A DNA stretch of 64,000 bases from an uncultured Coriobacteriaceae bacterium (GTDB taxonomy: Bacteria > Actinomycetota > Coriobacteriia > Coriobacteriales > Atopobiaceae): positions 1 through 64,000 of the forward strand of contig CACZCK010000009.1 of assembly GCA_902779675.1 (NCBI GenBank), given 5' to 3'. Shown here piece by piece: positions 41,989 through 51,009 of the stretch. The position numbers were made by a program, and so were the translations under genes. Position 1 is the stretch's first letter. The number at the start of each line of letters is the position of its first letter. The notes beneath the pieces were generated by a model. It made no database searches, was not told the DNA's origin, and saw nothing but the letters and a program-made list of their open reading frames with translations.

Positions 41989-42972
41989 ATGGACATTAAC
42001 GAAATCGCAAGAATGGCAGGCGTTTCTCGCGCGACCGTCTCGCGGTTTCTGAACAATGGCTATGTGAGTCAAGAGAAGCGTAAGCTCATCAGCAAGGTCA
42101 TCAAGGAGACGGGTTACGTCCCCTCGCAGTCGGCGCAGCAGTTGCGCACCGGCAAGACCAACCTGGTGGGCATCATCATCCCCAAGATCAACAGCCAGTC
42201 GGTGGCCCGCATGGTGGCGGGCATCACCGAGCGTCTCTCGGGCACGTCCTACCACACGCTGCTCTCCGACACGCACAACGACCCCGATGAGGAGATCCGC
42301 TGCCTCAGGGTCATGGCGGACCGCCCACGCGTCGACGGCGTCATCTTTATCGCCACCGTGGTCACCGGCGAGCACATAGCCGCCCTCAAGGCGCTCAACA
42401 CCCCGGTGGTCATCCTCGGTCAGCACGTCAAGGGCTTTAGCTGCGTGTACCACGACGACTACCGCGCCACCTTCGACGTGGCCAAGATCGCCCTGCGCAC
42501 CGCCCGGCACCCCGGCTACATTGGCGTACGCGACGACGACGTGGCAGCTGGCGCCATGCGGCACCGCGGCTTCATCGACGCCTGCCACGCCGCCGGCATC
42601 GAGCCGGCGCCCGAGGCCCAGGCCACGGGCGACTTCAGCGTGGAGTCGGGCTACCTCTGCTGCGAGCAGATCATGGATGCCGTGCCCGAGACCGACGCCA
42701 TCGTCTGCGCCACCGACGACATGGCCTACGGCGCCATCACCTGCCTGCGCGAGTACGGCCACACCGTGCCCGACGACGTGCAGGTCACCGGCATCGGCGA
42801 CTCGGAGCTCTCCCGCATCCTCATGCCCTCGGTGACCTCCGCCCACCTGTTCTACAAGACCAGCGGGCGCGAGGCGGCCAAGATGCTCCTCGAGGCGATG
42901 GACGATGGCGACGAGGTCCCGCGGCAGCTCAAGATAGGCTACGAGATCTACGGGCGCAACTCCACCCGCTAG
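41989..42972 (+). CDS. LacI-family transcriptional regulator 1
   Basis: 327 residues from MDINEIARMAGVSRATVSRF, the standard LacI helix-turn-helix, followed by the hinge helix (VPSQSAQQLRTG) and a periplasmic-binding-protein-like core ending with GIGDSELSRILMPSVTSAHL. The ribosome site is weak, and earlier in-frame starts have none, so the HTH fixes the start. It probably represses the sucrose genes using the TGGAAWCGTT-type sites; the effector may be a fructose- or sucrose-phosphate, as in related ScrR proteins, but this is inferred. Confidence 0.9.
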   Translation: MDINEIARMAGVSRATVSRFLNNGYVSQEKRKLISKVIKETGYVPSQSAQQLRTGKTNLVGIIIPKINSQSVARMVAGITERLSGTSYHTLLSDTHNDPDEEIRCLRVMADRPRVDGVIFIATVVTGEHIAALKALNTPVVILGQHVKGFSCVYHDDYRATFDVAKIALRTARHPGYIGVRDDDVAAGAMRHRGFIDACHAAGIEPAPEAQATGDFSVESGYLCCEQIMDAVPETDAIVCATDDMAYGAITCLREYGHTVPDDVQVTGIGDSELSRILMPSVTSAHLFYKTSGREAAKMLLEAMDDGDEVPRQLKIGYEIYGRNSTR

Positions 42973-42983
42973 CACGTGTCCCG

Positions 42984-43029
42984 ACAAAAGGGGGTCAACT
43001 GGACAGTGAAAGGGGTAACCCCCTTTTGT
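42984..43029. repeat. GGGG/CCCC-core palindrome after LacI gene 1
   Basis: Outer arms ACAAAAGGGGGT and ACCCCCTTTTGT (42984-42995 and 43018-43029) are separated by 22 nt that include a second AAAGGGG, which can pair alternatively with the right arm. It lies 12 bp downstream of the LacI stop, like a terminator. Confidence 0.6.
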
Positions 43030-43176
43030 TCGTTGAGGCAGACAGCGGGGCCGGTAGGCTCCACGCAGAGAGGCTCCTTACCGTAACCTGTCATCAAATC
43101 GGCTGATAGGGGCCGTTTTGGCGACAAATTCACGCTACACTTACATGAACCGACCAAACAGACCGGCAAGGGCACC

Positions 43177-44154
43177 ATGACCAACAAAGAAGTCGCAGAG
43201 CTCGCAGGCGTATCGAGCGCCGCAGTCTCGCGCTTCCTCAACGGAGGGTACCTCTCCGAGGAGAAGCGCGAGCGCATCGCCGCCGCCATCGAGCAGACCG
43301 GCTACGTGCCCTCCGCCAACGCCCGCATCCTGCGCATGAAGAAGTCGGACACCGTGGGCATCGTGCTCACCAAGAGCGACGACTCCACCCTGACCGGCGT
43401 CACCGCCGGCCTGGAGAAGTACCTGTTTGCCGCAGGGTACGGCGCCTCGCTCGCCTACGTGGGCGACGAGGCTAACGCCGACTTCAACGCCATGCGCTCC
43501 ATGCTCGAGCGCCAGATCGACGGCATCGTACTCATCAGCTCGGCACCGGTGCCGGGCAACCTCGAGCTGTTCGAGCGCGCCCGCGTGCCCATCGTGATCG
43601 TGGGCCAGCACGCCCGCAACCGCAACTGCGTGCGCTTCGACAACTTTGGCGCCGCCTACGACCTGGCCTCCTCGCTCGGCTGCACCATGACCAGCCGCAT
43701 CGCCTACATCGACGCCGGCAAGCGGTACCGCTCCTTTGGCAGCGACCGCCGCAAGGGCTTCCTCGCCGGCCTGGAGCGCGTGGGCCTGCCCGAGCAGAAC
43801 ATCACCGTGGTGACCGGCGGCTTCTCGGTCGACGAGGGCTACTACGCCGTCAAGAAGCTGCTCGCCAGTGGCAACGAGTACGACGTCATCTCGTGCGCCA
43901 CCGACGCCATGGCCGCCGGAGCCATCAAGGCCATCCGCGAGCGCTACGGCAACACCCGCCGCGCCAAGATGCCGCGCGTCACGGGCTTTGGCAACGACCC
44001 CATCCTGCAGGCGGTGGCCGGACCCATTCCCACGGTGCGCTTCGACTATGAGGAGTGCGGCATCAAGGCTGCCGAGATGATGGTCGACCTGCTCAAAGGC
44101 AACGTCAAGAGCGTCGCCAGCATGGTGCTGGGCTACAAAGTCGTGGGCATCTAG
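43177..44154 (+). CDS. LacI-family transcriptional regulator 2
   Basis: 325 residues. N-terminal helix-turn-helix MTNKEVAELAGVSSAAVSRF, then YVPSANARILRMKKS as the hinge region and a sugar-binding core. It is a paralogue of the preceding regulator but with low identity in the effector domain, so the two may sense different sugars. It lies directly ahead of the first PTS permease gene, whose promoter region carries two facing operator sites that it may bind. Confidence 0.9.
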   Translation: MTNKEVAELAGVSSAAVSRFLNGGYLSEEKRERIAAAIEQTGYVPSANARILRMKKSDTVGIVLTKSDDSTLTGVTAGLEKYLFAAGYGASLAYVGDEANADFNAMRSMLERQIDGIVLISSAPVPGNLELFERARVPIVIVGQHARNRNCVRFDNFGAAYDLASSLGCTMTSRIAYIDAGKRYRSFGSDRRKGFLAGLERVGLPEQNITVVTGGFSVDEGYYAVKKLLASGNEYDVISCATDAMAAGAIKAIRERYGNTRRAKMPRVTGFGNDPILQAVAGPIPTVRFDYEECGIKAAEMMVDLLKGNVKSVASMVLGYKVVGI

Positions 44155-44218
44155 GCCCCGAGCGGTACGTACCCCCCGCCATTTCCAAAAAATGGGTGGT
44201 TTGGCATTGCTATGCAAT

Positions 44219-44292
44219 GTGAAATCGATTACAGTTCTTTTTCGAGGTCGTTCATCTTTTCTCCATGTGAGCAAGTGTGTAATTGATTTCAC
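44219..44292. promoter_or_regulatory. two facing operators upstream of PTS gene 1
   Basis: GTGAAATCGATTACA at 44219-44233 and, on the opposite strand, GTGAAATCAATTACA at 44278-44292: the same 15-bp site with one difference, inverted, with centres about 59 bp apart. The arrangement suits a LacI tetramer or two dimers forming a loop. Confidence 0.65.
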
Positions 44293-44413
44293 TTTTGGCG
44301 GCAGGATGACGTCTCGCTGCGCGAGGAGCCCGGAGCATGCCGGTGGGCTGGCGCCGCCCCAGGCACATCGCGTGTCTATACGAAAGGATGGAACACGCAA
44401 CAAGGAGGTATCA

Positions 44414-46324
44414 ATGGCACTAGATGTCGCACAGGCAGCCAGGGAGATCCTGGCCGCAGTCGGTGGCCCCGAGAACGTCGTCTCGGCAGCTCACTGCGCA
44501 ACCCGCCTGCGTCTGGTCATCGCAGACGACTCCAAGGTGGACCCCGAGGCCGTCGAGGACGCACTCGGCGCCAAGGGCAACTTCCAGGCCTCTGGCCAGC
44601 TGCAGATTATCTACGGCACCGGCACCGTCAACAAGGTCTATGACGAGTTCTGCAAGCAGGGCAACATCTCCGCCGTCTCCAAGGAGGAGCTCAAGGAGGT
44701 CGCCGCCGGCAACCAGAACAAGTTCATGGCTGCCATCAAGGTGCTCTCCGACGTGTTCGTGCCCATCATCCCGGCCATCGTGGCCTCCGGTATGCTCATG
44801 GGCATCATGGGCGCCATCGAGTTCATGGGCAACGCCGGCTACTTCGTACTCGACACCAACAGCGTCTGGTGGCGCATCGCCGGCCTGATCAACGCCTGCG
44901 CACTCGCTAACCTGCAGATTCTGCTGGGCTTCTCTGCGGCCACCGTCTTTGGTGGCAACCCCTACCTGGGTGCCTCCTTCGGTGCGCTGCTCATCAGCGG
45001 CAGCTTCATCAACGCCTACGGCGCGGCTGACGCCATCGCCAACGGCACCATGATCACCCTCGACGTGATCCCCGGCCTCTACAGCATCGACTGGATCGGC
45101 TACCAGGGCCACGTCATCCCCATCCTGGTGGGCGTCTGGATCCTGTGCCAGATCGAGAAGAAGATGCACCAGATCGTGCCCGACATGTTCGACCTCTTTG
45201 TGACGCCGCTCGTGTCGGTCTCCGGTGCCGCTTACATCACCATCCTGTTCATCGGCCCGATCTTCGTCTGGCTCGAGAACGCCATCCTCGGCCTGCTCCA
45301 GGCCCTGCTCTCCGTGCCGTTTGGCCTGGGCTACATCCTCATCGGCCTCATCTACTCGCCCTCCGTCGTCACCGGTCTGCATCAGATGTACACCACCATC
45401 GACGTCTCGATGCTCGGTAACCTCGGCGTGACCTACTGGCTGCCCATCGCCTCTGCCGCCAACATCGCCCAGGGCGGCGCCTGCCTGGCCGTGGCCCTCA
45501 AGACCAAGAGCGAGAAGACCAAGGCTCTGGCCATCCCCTCCGGCATCTCCTGCCTGCTGGGCATCACCGAGCCCGCCATCTTCGGCGTGAACCTGCCCAA
45601 GCTCAAGCCGTTCCTGGCTGGCATGGCCGGCGCTGCCGTTGGTGCCTTCATCTGCTCGCTGACCAAGCTCGGCGCCACCGGCACCGGCGTCACCGGCCTC
45701 TTTGGCATCCTGCTGTGCATCAACCAGCCGGTGCAGTACATCATCATGTTCGCCGCCTCCTTCGGCGTGGCCTTCGCCCTCACCTGGATGCTCTACAGCG
45801 ACGAGCCCGACAAGAAGAAGGCTCCCAAGGCCGCCGCTCCGGCAGCCCCCACGCACGTCGACGCCATCGACGAGGCCAACGTCCTGGCCAGCCCCATGAC
45901 TGGCAACGCCAAGGCCATGTCCGACGCCCCCGACGCCGTGTTCGCGAGCCTCGCCATGGGCAACGGCGCCGTGGTCGAGCCCACCGCGGGCGAGGTCTAC
46001 TCCCCCGTCTCTGGCACCGTTACCATGCTCTTTGACACCAAGCATGCCATCGGCCTGGCCGGCAACGACGGCACCGAGGTGCTCATCCACATCGGCGTCG
46101 ACACCGTCGAGCTCGAGGGCAAGCCCTTCACCGCTCACGTGGCCGCTGGCGACGCGGTCAAGGCAGGCGACCTGCTGATCACCGCTGACCTCGACGCCAT
46201 CGAGGCCGCTGGCAAGCCCACGGCCACCATGGTCATCGTCACCAACACCGACGACTACGCCTCCGTCACCCCGCTGACAGGCGCCGTCACCGCCGGCGAC
46301 AAGCTGGTGACCGTGGCCAAGTAG
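44414..46324 (+). CDS. PTS sucrose/beta-glucoside-type permease IIBCA, copy 1
   Basis: 636 residues starting after AAGGAGG. IIB domain with phosphocysteine Cys28 (VVSAAHCATRLRLVI); IIC membrane domain (~110-455) with about ten hydrophobic segments and GISCLLGITEPAIFGVNLPK; then a C-terminal IIA-Glc-type domain (from ~500) with the phosphohistidine in GTEVLIHIGVDTVEL. It imports and phosphorylates sucrose or a related disaccharide using HPr-phosphate. It follows its own LacI gene and paired operators. Paralogue of the next permease. Confidence 0.93.
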   Translation: MALDVAQAAREILAAVGGPENVVSAAHCATRLRLVIADDSKVDPEAVEDALGAKGNFQASGQLQIIYGTGTVNKVYDEFCKQGNISAVSKEELKEVAAGNQNKFMAAIKVLSDVFVPIIPAIVASGMLMGIMGAIEFMGNAGYFVLDTNSVWWRIAGLINACALANLQILLGFSAATVFGGNPYLGASFGALLISGSFINAYGAADAIANGTMITLDVIPGLYSIDWIGYQGHVIPILVGVWILCQIEKKMHQIVPDMFDLFVTPLVSVSGAAYITILFIGPIFVWLENAILGLLQALLSVPFGLGYILIGLIYSPSVVTGLHQMYTTIDVSMLGNLGVTYWLPIASAANIAQGGACLAVALKTKSEKTKALAIPSGISCLLGITEPAIFGVNLPKLKPFLAGMAGAAVGAFICSLTKLGATGTGVTGLFGILLCINQPVQYIIMFAASFGVAFALTWMLYSDEPDKKKAPKAAAPAAPTHVDAIDEANVLASPMTGNAKAMSDAPDAVFASLAMGNGAVVEPTAGEVYSPVSGTVTMLFDTKHAIGLAGNDGTEVLIHIGVDTVELEGKPFTAHVAAGDAVKAGDLLITADLDAIEAAGKPTATMVIVTNTDDYASVTPLTGAVTAGDKLVTVAK

Positions 46325-46718
46325 CCAGTTCCGTCCCGGTGGGTGACGCCACTGGATGGTAGATCGGCCAAACTTCCCTTTTCCTACCGTTTCCACAAGA
46401 CCCACCAGACGGCGCCCGCAGCAATGCGGGCGCCGTTCTTTGCGTGGCGCTTCCACACGCGTCCCGTGCCAAAGCCGTCAACTCTGGCGCCACGGGCAGC
46501 CACCTCAAAGGGCCGCCTCGGCACACTGTACAAAAAGGTGTGCCAATGGCCGCACTTTGCTTCATTATTTGCCCATTTACTGTTCACAAATCCTACAAAA
46601 GACGGTAGAATCGGAGCCTGTGGGAACGATTTCACAGCTTGTTTGGCCGCGAGCTGTGCCATCGCCCACAAAACGTGTCTTGTGGAAACGGTAGGAACAA
46701 CACGAAAGGGAGGGTGTT
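46325..46718 (+). promoter_or_regulatory. inter-PTS region: terminator, inverted 21-bp sites, operator
   Basis: This 394-bp gap has three elements. A strong terminator (ACGGCGCCCGC-agcaat-GCGGGCGCCGT then TCTTT, 46409-46441) ends the first PTS transcript. A perfect 21-bp inverted repeat (46381-46401 and 46677-46697; core TGTGGAAACGGTAGGA) flanks it. An operator GGGAACGATTTCAC (46622-46635) lies ahead of the second PTS gene. No gene is present. Confidence 0.6.
46409..46441 (+). terminator. terminator after PTS gene 1
   Basis: Eleven-base stem ACGGCGCCCGC / GCGGGCGCCGT with loop AGCAAT and downstream TCTTT; a canonical intrinsic terminator. Confidence 0.85.
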
Positions 46719-48719
46719 ATGGCAGCTGAACACGCACAGGCAGCCAAGGAAATCCTCGCCGCAGTCGGTGGTCCCGAGAACGTCGTCTCGGCAGCTCACT
46801 GCGCAACCCGTCTGCGTCTCGTCATCGCAGACGACTCCAAGGTGAACATGGACGCCGTCGAGGACGCCACGCTCGCCAAGGGCAATTTCCAGGCCGCTGG
46901 CCAGCTTCAGGTCATCTACGGCACCGGCACCGTCAACAAGGTCTTCGACGAGTTCTGCGCCCAGGGCAACATCGCCGTCGGTTCCACCGACGACGCCAAG
47001 GCCGCAGCAGCCGCCAAGGGCAACCCCATCCAGCGCGCCACCAAGGCTCTGGGCGACGTCTTCGTCCCCATCATTCCCGCCATCGTGGCCTCCGGTCTGA
47101 TGATGGGCCTCACCGAGGGCATCAACAACGCCATGGGCGGCGCCCTCGACCTCAACCCCTGGTACGTTCTGATTCACACATTCTCTAACGCCTCGTTCGT
47201 CTTCCTGCAGATCCTCATCGGCTTCTCGGCTGCCCGCGTCTTCGGCGGCAACGAGTTCCTCGGTGGCGTCATCGGCATGATCATGAACCACACCGGCCTC
47301 ATGAACGCCTGGTCCATCCCCGGCTCCCTGGGCTCCCTCATCGTCGGTAGCGACGCTGCCGCCCAGACCCTCGGTCTTGCCAGCGCCTCCGAGGCCACCG
47401 CTAGTGCCATCATGAGCGCCAACTACCTGCCCCAGGTCGCTCTGATCCCTGGCCTGCCGCTGCTGGGCGCTGTGCCCCTGCAGGGCTATCAGGGCCACGT
47501 CATCCCCGTCGTGGTTGCTGTCTTCATCATGTGCAAGCTCGAGAAGTGGCTGCACGAGCATGTGCCTGATATGTTCGACCTCTTCGTGACCCCGCTCGTG
47601 ACCGTCCTGGTCACCGGCCTGCTCACCATGGTCGTCATCGGCCCGATCTTCTCTTGGGTCGAGGAAGGCGTCATGAACTTCTTCAAGTTCCTGCTGGGCA
47701 TCCCGTTTGGCCTGGGTGGCGCACTTGCTGGCGCTATCTACCCGCTGACCGTCGTTCTCGGCGTGCACCACATGTTCAACGCGCTTGAGGCTGGCCTCGT
47801 GGCCCAGGGCGCTGACGCCTTCAACCCCATCATCTCCGCCGCCAACGTGGCTCAGGGTGCCGCCTGCTTCGCAGTCTTCCTGAAGACCGCCTCCGCCAAG
47901 AAGAAGGGCCTCGCCCTTCCCTCCGGCATCTCCTCGCTGCTGGGCATCACCGAGCCCGCCATCTACGGCGTCAACCTGCCCGCCGTCAAGCCGTTCATCG
48001 GCGCCATCTGCGGCGCTGCTGCCGGCGGCCTGATCAGCGCCTGGCTGGGCCTCTACTCCATCGCCTACGGCATCACCGGCATCTTCGGCTACCTCATCAC
48101 CGCCGATGCCATGAAGTACACCATCGTCATCGCCGTCGCCTTCGCCGTGTCCTTCGCCGTGACCTTCATGCTCTACGCTGACGACGAGAAGACCAAGGCC
48201 GCTGCCGCCCGCGAGGCTGCCAAGGCCGAGGCTCCCGCCGCTCCGACCCAGGTCGACGCCGTCTCCGAGCCCGGCGTTCTGGCCAGCCCCATGACCGGCA
48301 ACGCCATCGCCATGACCGACGCCCCCGACGCCGTCTTCGCGTCGCTGGCAATGGGCAACGGCGCCGTTGTCGAGCCCACCGCCGGTGAGGTCTACTCCCC
48401 CATCGACGGCACCGTCACCATGCTGTTCGACACCAAGCATGCCATTGGCCTGGCTGGTGCTGACGGCACCGAGGTCCTCATCCACATCGGCGTCGACACC
48501 GTCGAGCTCGCCGGTGGTCCCTTCGAGGCCCACGTCGCCGCTGGCGACACCGTCAAGGCTGGTCAGCTGCTGATCACCGCCGACCTCGACGCCATCACCG
48601 AGGCTGGCAAGCCCACGGCCACCATGGTCATCGTTACCAACACCGACGACTACGCCTCCGTCGAGCCCATCGTTGGCCCGACCACCGCTGGCGCCAAGCT
48701 CGTCACCTGCACCAAGTAA
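46719..48719 (+). CDS. PTS sucrose/beta-glucoside-type permease IIBCA, copy 2
   Basis: 666 residues after GAAAGGGAGGG. Same architecture as the first: IIB Cys28 (VVSAAHCATRLRLVI), the IIC domain with GISSLLGITEPAIYGVNLPA, and a IIA-Glc-type domain with GTEVLIHIGVDTVEL. The IIB start and the IIA domain are nearly identical to copy 1, while IIC has diverged and is about 30 residues longer, suggesting different disaccharide specificity (for example sucrose versus a fructo-oligosaccharide). Controlled by its own operator. Confidence 0.93.
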   Translation: MAAEHAQAAKEILAAVGGPENVVSAAHCATRLRLVIADDSKVNMDAVEDATLAKGNFQAAGQLQVIYGTGTVNKVFDEFCAQGNIAVGSTDDAKAAAAAKGNPIQRATKALGDVFVPIIPAIVASGLMMGLTEGINNAMGGALDLNPWYVLIHTFSNASFVFLQILIGFSAARVFGGNEFLGGVIGMIMNHTGLMNAWSIPGSLGSLIVGSDAAAQTLGLASASEATASAIMSANYLPQVALIPGLPLLGAVPLQGYQGHVIPVVVAVFIMCKLEKWLHEHVPDMFDLFVTPLVTVLVTGLLTMVVIGPIFSWVEEGVMNFFKFLLGIPFGLGGALAGAIYPLTVVLGVHHMFNALEAGLVAQGADAFNPIISAANVAQGAACFAVFLKTASAKKKGLALPSGISSLLGITEPAIYGVNLPAVKPFIGAICGAAAGGLISAWLGLYSIAYGITGIFGYLITADAMKYTIVIAVAFAVSFAVTFMLYADDEKTKAAAAREAAKAEAPAAPTQVDAVSEPGVLASPMTGNAIAMTDAPDAVFASLAMGNGAVVEPTAGEVYSPIDGTVTMLFDTKHAIGLAGADGTEVLIHIGVDTVELAGGPFEAHVAAGDTVKAGQLLITADLDAITEAGKPTATMVIVTNTDDYASVEPIVGPTTAGAKLVTCTK

Positions 48720-48747
48720 GTCGTCCCCACGACATACGCACTGCCTG

Positions 48748-48777
48748 GAGGGCGGTCGCAGCGATGCGGCCGCCCGC
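48748..48777 (+). terminator. terminator after PTS gene 2
   Basis: GC-rich stem GGGCGG(T)CGC / GCGG(CC)GCCC with a short loop, 28 bp after the stop. Confidence 0.6.
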
Positions 48778-48945
48778 CTCTTCGTCTACGTCGCTTCTCA
48801 CCGCACAGGCGAGTGTTTGCGAGCATTGGTCTCTCTCAGTCACCCTTCGGCAGCCTACGGCAGCGCCTGCTGCGGCATCTGACACCTGGTCAGCTACACT
48901 GTCTGAGCAAGCCACATGCACAGCCCCTGTGAGGGAGGGATCAGC

Positions 48946-49692
48946 ATGACACCCTACGAGGCCATCGACGCACGCTTCTCGTGCCGCGCCTTTACTACAG
49001 AGCCACTCGACCAGGCGACCCTGGACGACCTTGCCAGCCTAGCCGCACGTCTCAGTGACCAGAGCGGGCTGCGCTTCGTGCTCGTGGGGCCAGACGATGG
49101 TGGCCCCGAACTCATACTCGCACCGCGCATGTTTGCCGGCGGTGTGAGCAGCTACATCGTCCTCCTCGGACCCGACAAAGACGACAGCCGCGAGTGCTTT
49201 GGCTACCTTGGAGAGAAGCTCGTGCTGCACGCCACTGCCCTGGGCCTGGGCACCTGTTGGGTCGCCGGGACCTTCGACCGCGACAGCGTGACCGTACCCC
49301 TGCAGGAGGGCGAAATCATCCACGACGTGATTCCCGTGGGACACATGCCCGCCAGACAGCCCTTTGCTCAGCGTGCCATCCGCGCGGGCCTGCGCAAGCG
49401 CGACAAGAAGCCTGCGGCGCTCTACCAGGGGCCGACCACGCTCGCCGAGGCACCCGACTGGGTGCGCTCGGGCATCGACGCCGTAATCAAGGGCCCCTCG
49501 GCCGTCAACCAGCAGCCCGTGGTGTTCGTGCAGGACCAGGCGGGCCTGCGCGCCACGCTGCCCAATGCCAAGCGCGACGTTGCCTACACCGACCTGGGCA
49601 TTGCCAAGCTCCACTTCGAGCTGGGCGCCGAGGCCGCAGGCGTCCGCGGCAGCTGGCAATGGGGCACCGAAGGTATGTTCATGCCATTCTAG
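48946..49692 (+). CDS. nitroreductase-family protein
   Basis: 248 residues from the ATG after GAGGGAGGG. A nitroreductase-like FMN fold: MTPYEAIDARFSCRAF at the N-terminus (the RxSxRxF FMN-binding start), GEKLVLHATALGLGTCWVAG in the middle, VIPVGHMP, and a C-terminal half with VIKGPSAVNQQPVVF that resembles the second half of putative transmembrane-nitroreductase-type proteins. The substrate is unknown. It sits between the PTS and fructokinase genes but is functionally unlike them, and has its own upstream space. Confidence 0.8.
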   Translation: MTPYEAIDARFSCRAFTTEPLDQATLDDLASLAARLSDQSGLRFVLVGPDDGGPELILAPRMFAGGVSSYIVLLGPDKDDSRECFGYLGEKLVLHATALGLGTCWVAGTFDRDSVTVPLQEGEIIHDVIPVGHMPARQPFAQRAIRAGLRKRDKKPAALYQGPTTLAEAPDWVRSGIDAVIKGPSAVNQQPVVFVQDQAGLRATLPNAKRDVAYTDLGIAKLHFELGAEAAGVRGSWQWGTEGMFMPF

Positions 49693-49792
49693 GGGCGTGC
49701 GATACAGGCCTCCCCTCACCTAGTGTATGCAGGCGGTCGCAAATGCGTGCGCGGTGCCACCGCCCCCATACCGTATGCTGTATTTGTCTGTG

Positions 49793-49807
49793 TGGAATCG
49801 TTTTCAC
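49793..49807 (+). promoter_or_regulatory. operator before fructokinase gene
   Basis: TGGAATCGTTTTCAC, 26 bp before the fructokinase ATG; matches the other sucrose-locus sites and resembles a LacI-type site. Confidence 0.6.
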
Positions 49808-49833
49808 GTCTCGATGAAAGGAGCCCGTCCACT

Positions 49834-50802
49834 ATGATTTCCGTTACTGCTCTTGGTGAGGTGCTCATCGACTTTACCGACGCCGGCCTGTCCCCCGCTG
49901 GCCAGAAGCTCTTTGAGCGCAACCCCGGTGGCGCCCCCGCCAACGTGCTCGTCGCCCTCAAGAAGCTCGGCCATGACGTCGCCTTCATCGGCAAGGTCGG
50001 CAAGGACATGCACGGCGACTTCCTGCGCGAGACCCTCGAGACCAACGGCATCGACTGCACCGGCCTCATCTCCGACCCCGACTTCTTCACCACGCTCGCA
50101 TTCGTCGCCCTGGACGAGAGCGGCGACCGCTCCTTCTCGTTCGCCCGCAAGCCCGGCGCGGACACGCAGCTCAAGCCCGAGGACCTGCCCCTCGACATCA
50201 TCAAGGACAGCAAGGTCTTCCACGTCGGCTCGCTCTCCCTCACCGACGAGCCCGCCCGCTCCGCCACCATCGCAGCCCTCGAGGCCGCCAAAGCAGCGGG
50301 TTGCGTCATGTCCTACGACCCCAACTACCGTGACTCCCTGTGGACCTCTGCCGAGGCTGCCTCTGCGCAGATGCGCTCCCTCATCAAGTACATGGACCTC
50401 ATCAAGATCAGCGCCGAGGAGTGCCCGCTGCTGACCGACTTCGAGGAGCCCGCCGAGGCCGCCGCGTCGTTGCTCGAGCAGGGTGCGAGCGTTGTCGTCG
50501 TCACGCTTGACGCCGACGGTGCCTTCGTCGCCACCAAGGACGGCTCGCGCATGGTGCCGAGCTTCCGCGTCGAGGCCGTTGACACCACGGGCGCCGGCGA
50601 CTCGTTCTGGGGCGGCTTCCTCACCGCCTTCGTCGAGAGCGGCCTGGACCCCAAGAACGTGAGCATCGCGCGCGCCGCCCAGTTCGTGCGCTTCGGCAAC
50701 GCCGTGGCAAGCCTGTGCGTCCGCAACCGTGGCGCCATCCCCGCCATGCCCGAGCGCAGCGACGTCGAAGAGGTCCTCGCCAACGCCGCCGACGAGGCGT
50801 AG
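49834..50802 (+). CDS. scrK: fructokinase (PfkB family)
   Basis: 322 residues; the start follows GAAAGGAG. PfkB ribokinase-fold signatures: GEVLIDFTDAG with sugar-binding Asp, RNPGGAPANVLVALKKLG-like NPGGAPANVLVALKKLG, and the ATP/catalytic motif DTTGAGDSFWGGFL. It phosphorylates the fructose released by the GH32 and GtfA enzymes to fructose-6-phosphate. It has its own operator and terminator. The assignment to fructose rests on the neighbouring genes and family. Confidence 0.94.
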   Translation: MISVTALGEVLIDFTDAGLSPAGQKLFERNPGGAPANVLVALKKLGHDVAFIGKVGKDMHGDFLRETLETNGIDCTGLISDPDFFTTLAFVALDESGDRSFSFARKPGADTQLKPEDLPLDIIKDSKVFHVGSLSLTDEPARSATIAALEAAKAAGCVMSYDPNYRDSLWTSAEAASAQMRSLIKYMDLIKISAEECPLLTDFEEPAEAAASLLEQGASVVVVTLDADGAFVATKDGSRMVPSFRVEAVDTTGAGDSFWGGFLTAFVESGLDPKNVSIARAAQFVRFGNAVASLCVRNRGAIPAMPERSDVEEVLANAADEA

Positions 50803-50832
50803 GCACTGTTCCGCACAAGACGAGTGCGTCTG

Positions 50833-50868
50833 ACGGGTGGTCCCCAGCAGAGGGGCCACCCGTTCTTT
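50833..50868 (+). terminator. terminator after fructokinase
   Basis: Stem ACGGGTGGtCCC / GGGgCCACCCGT with loop CAGCAGA, then TCTTT. Confidence 0.8.
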
Positions 50869-51009
50869 CGGATACGCCCTCTGACCGAAGATTGCGTCGG
50901 AGGATACCTAAAGCCAGTCCTGGCGCACCACAGTATCCCGTAAACTTGAGACTTGTGGTTCCTACAGGCGGCCACAGCACCTGCCGCCTACCAACGGAGG
51001 AGGAGTTTT

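Noticed and set aside
44420..48533. Two long minus-strand frames opposite the PTS genes
   Set aside because: Rich in Gly/Asp/Val and produced by antisense of repetitive codons; no domains.
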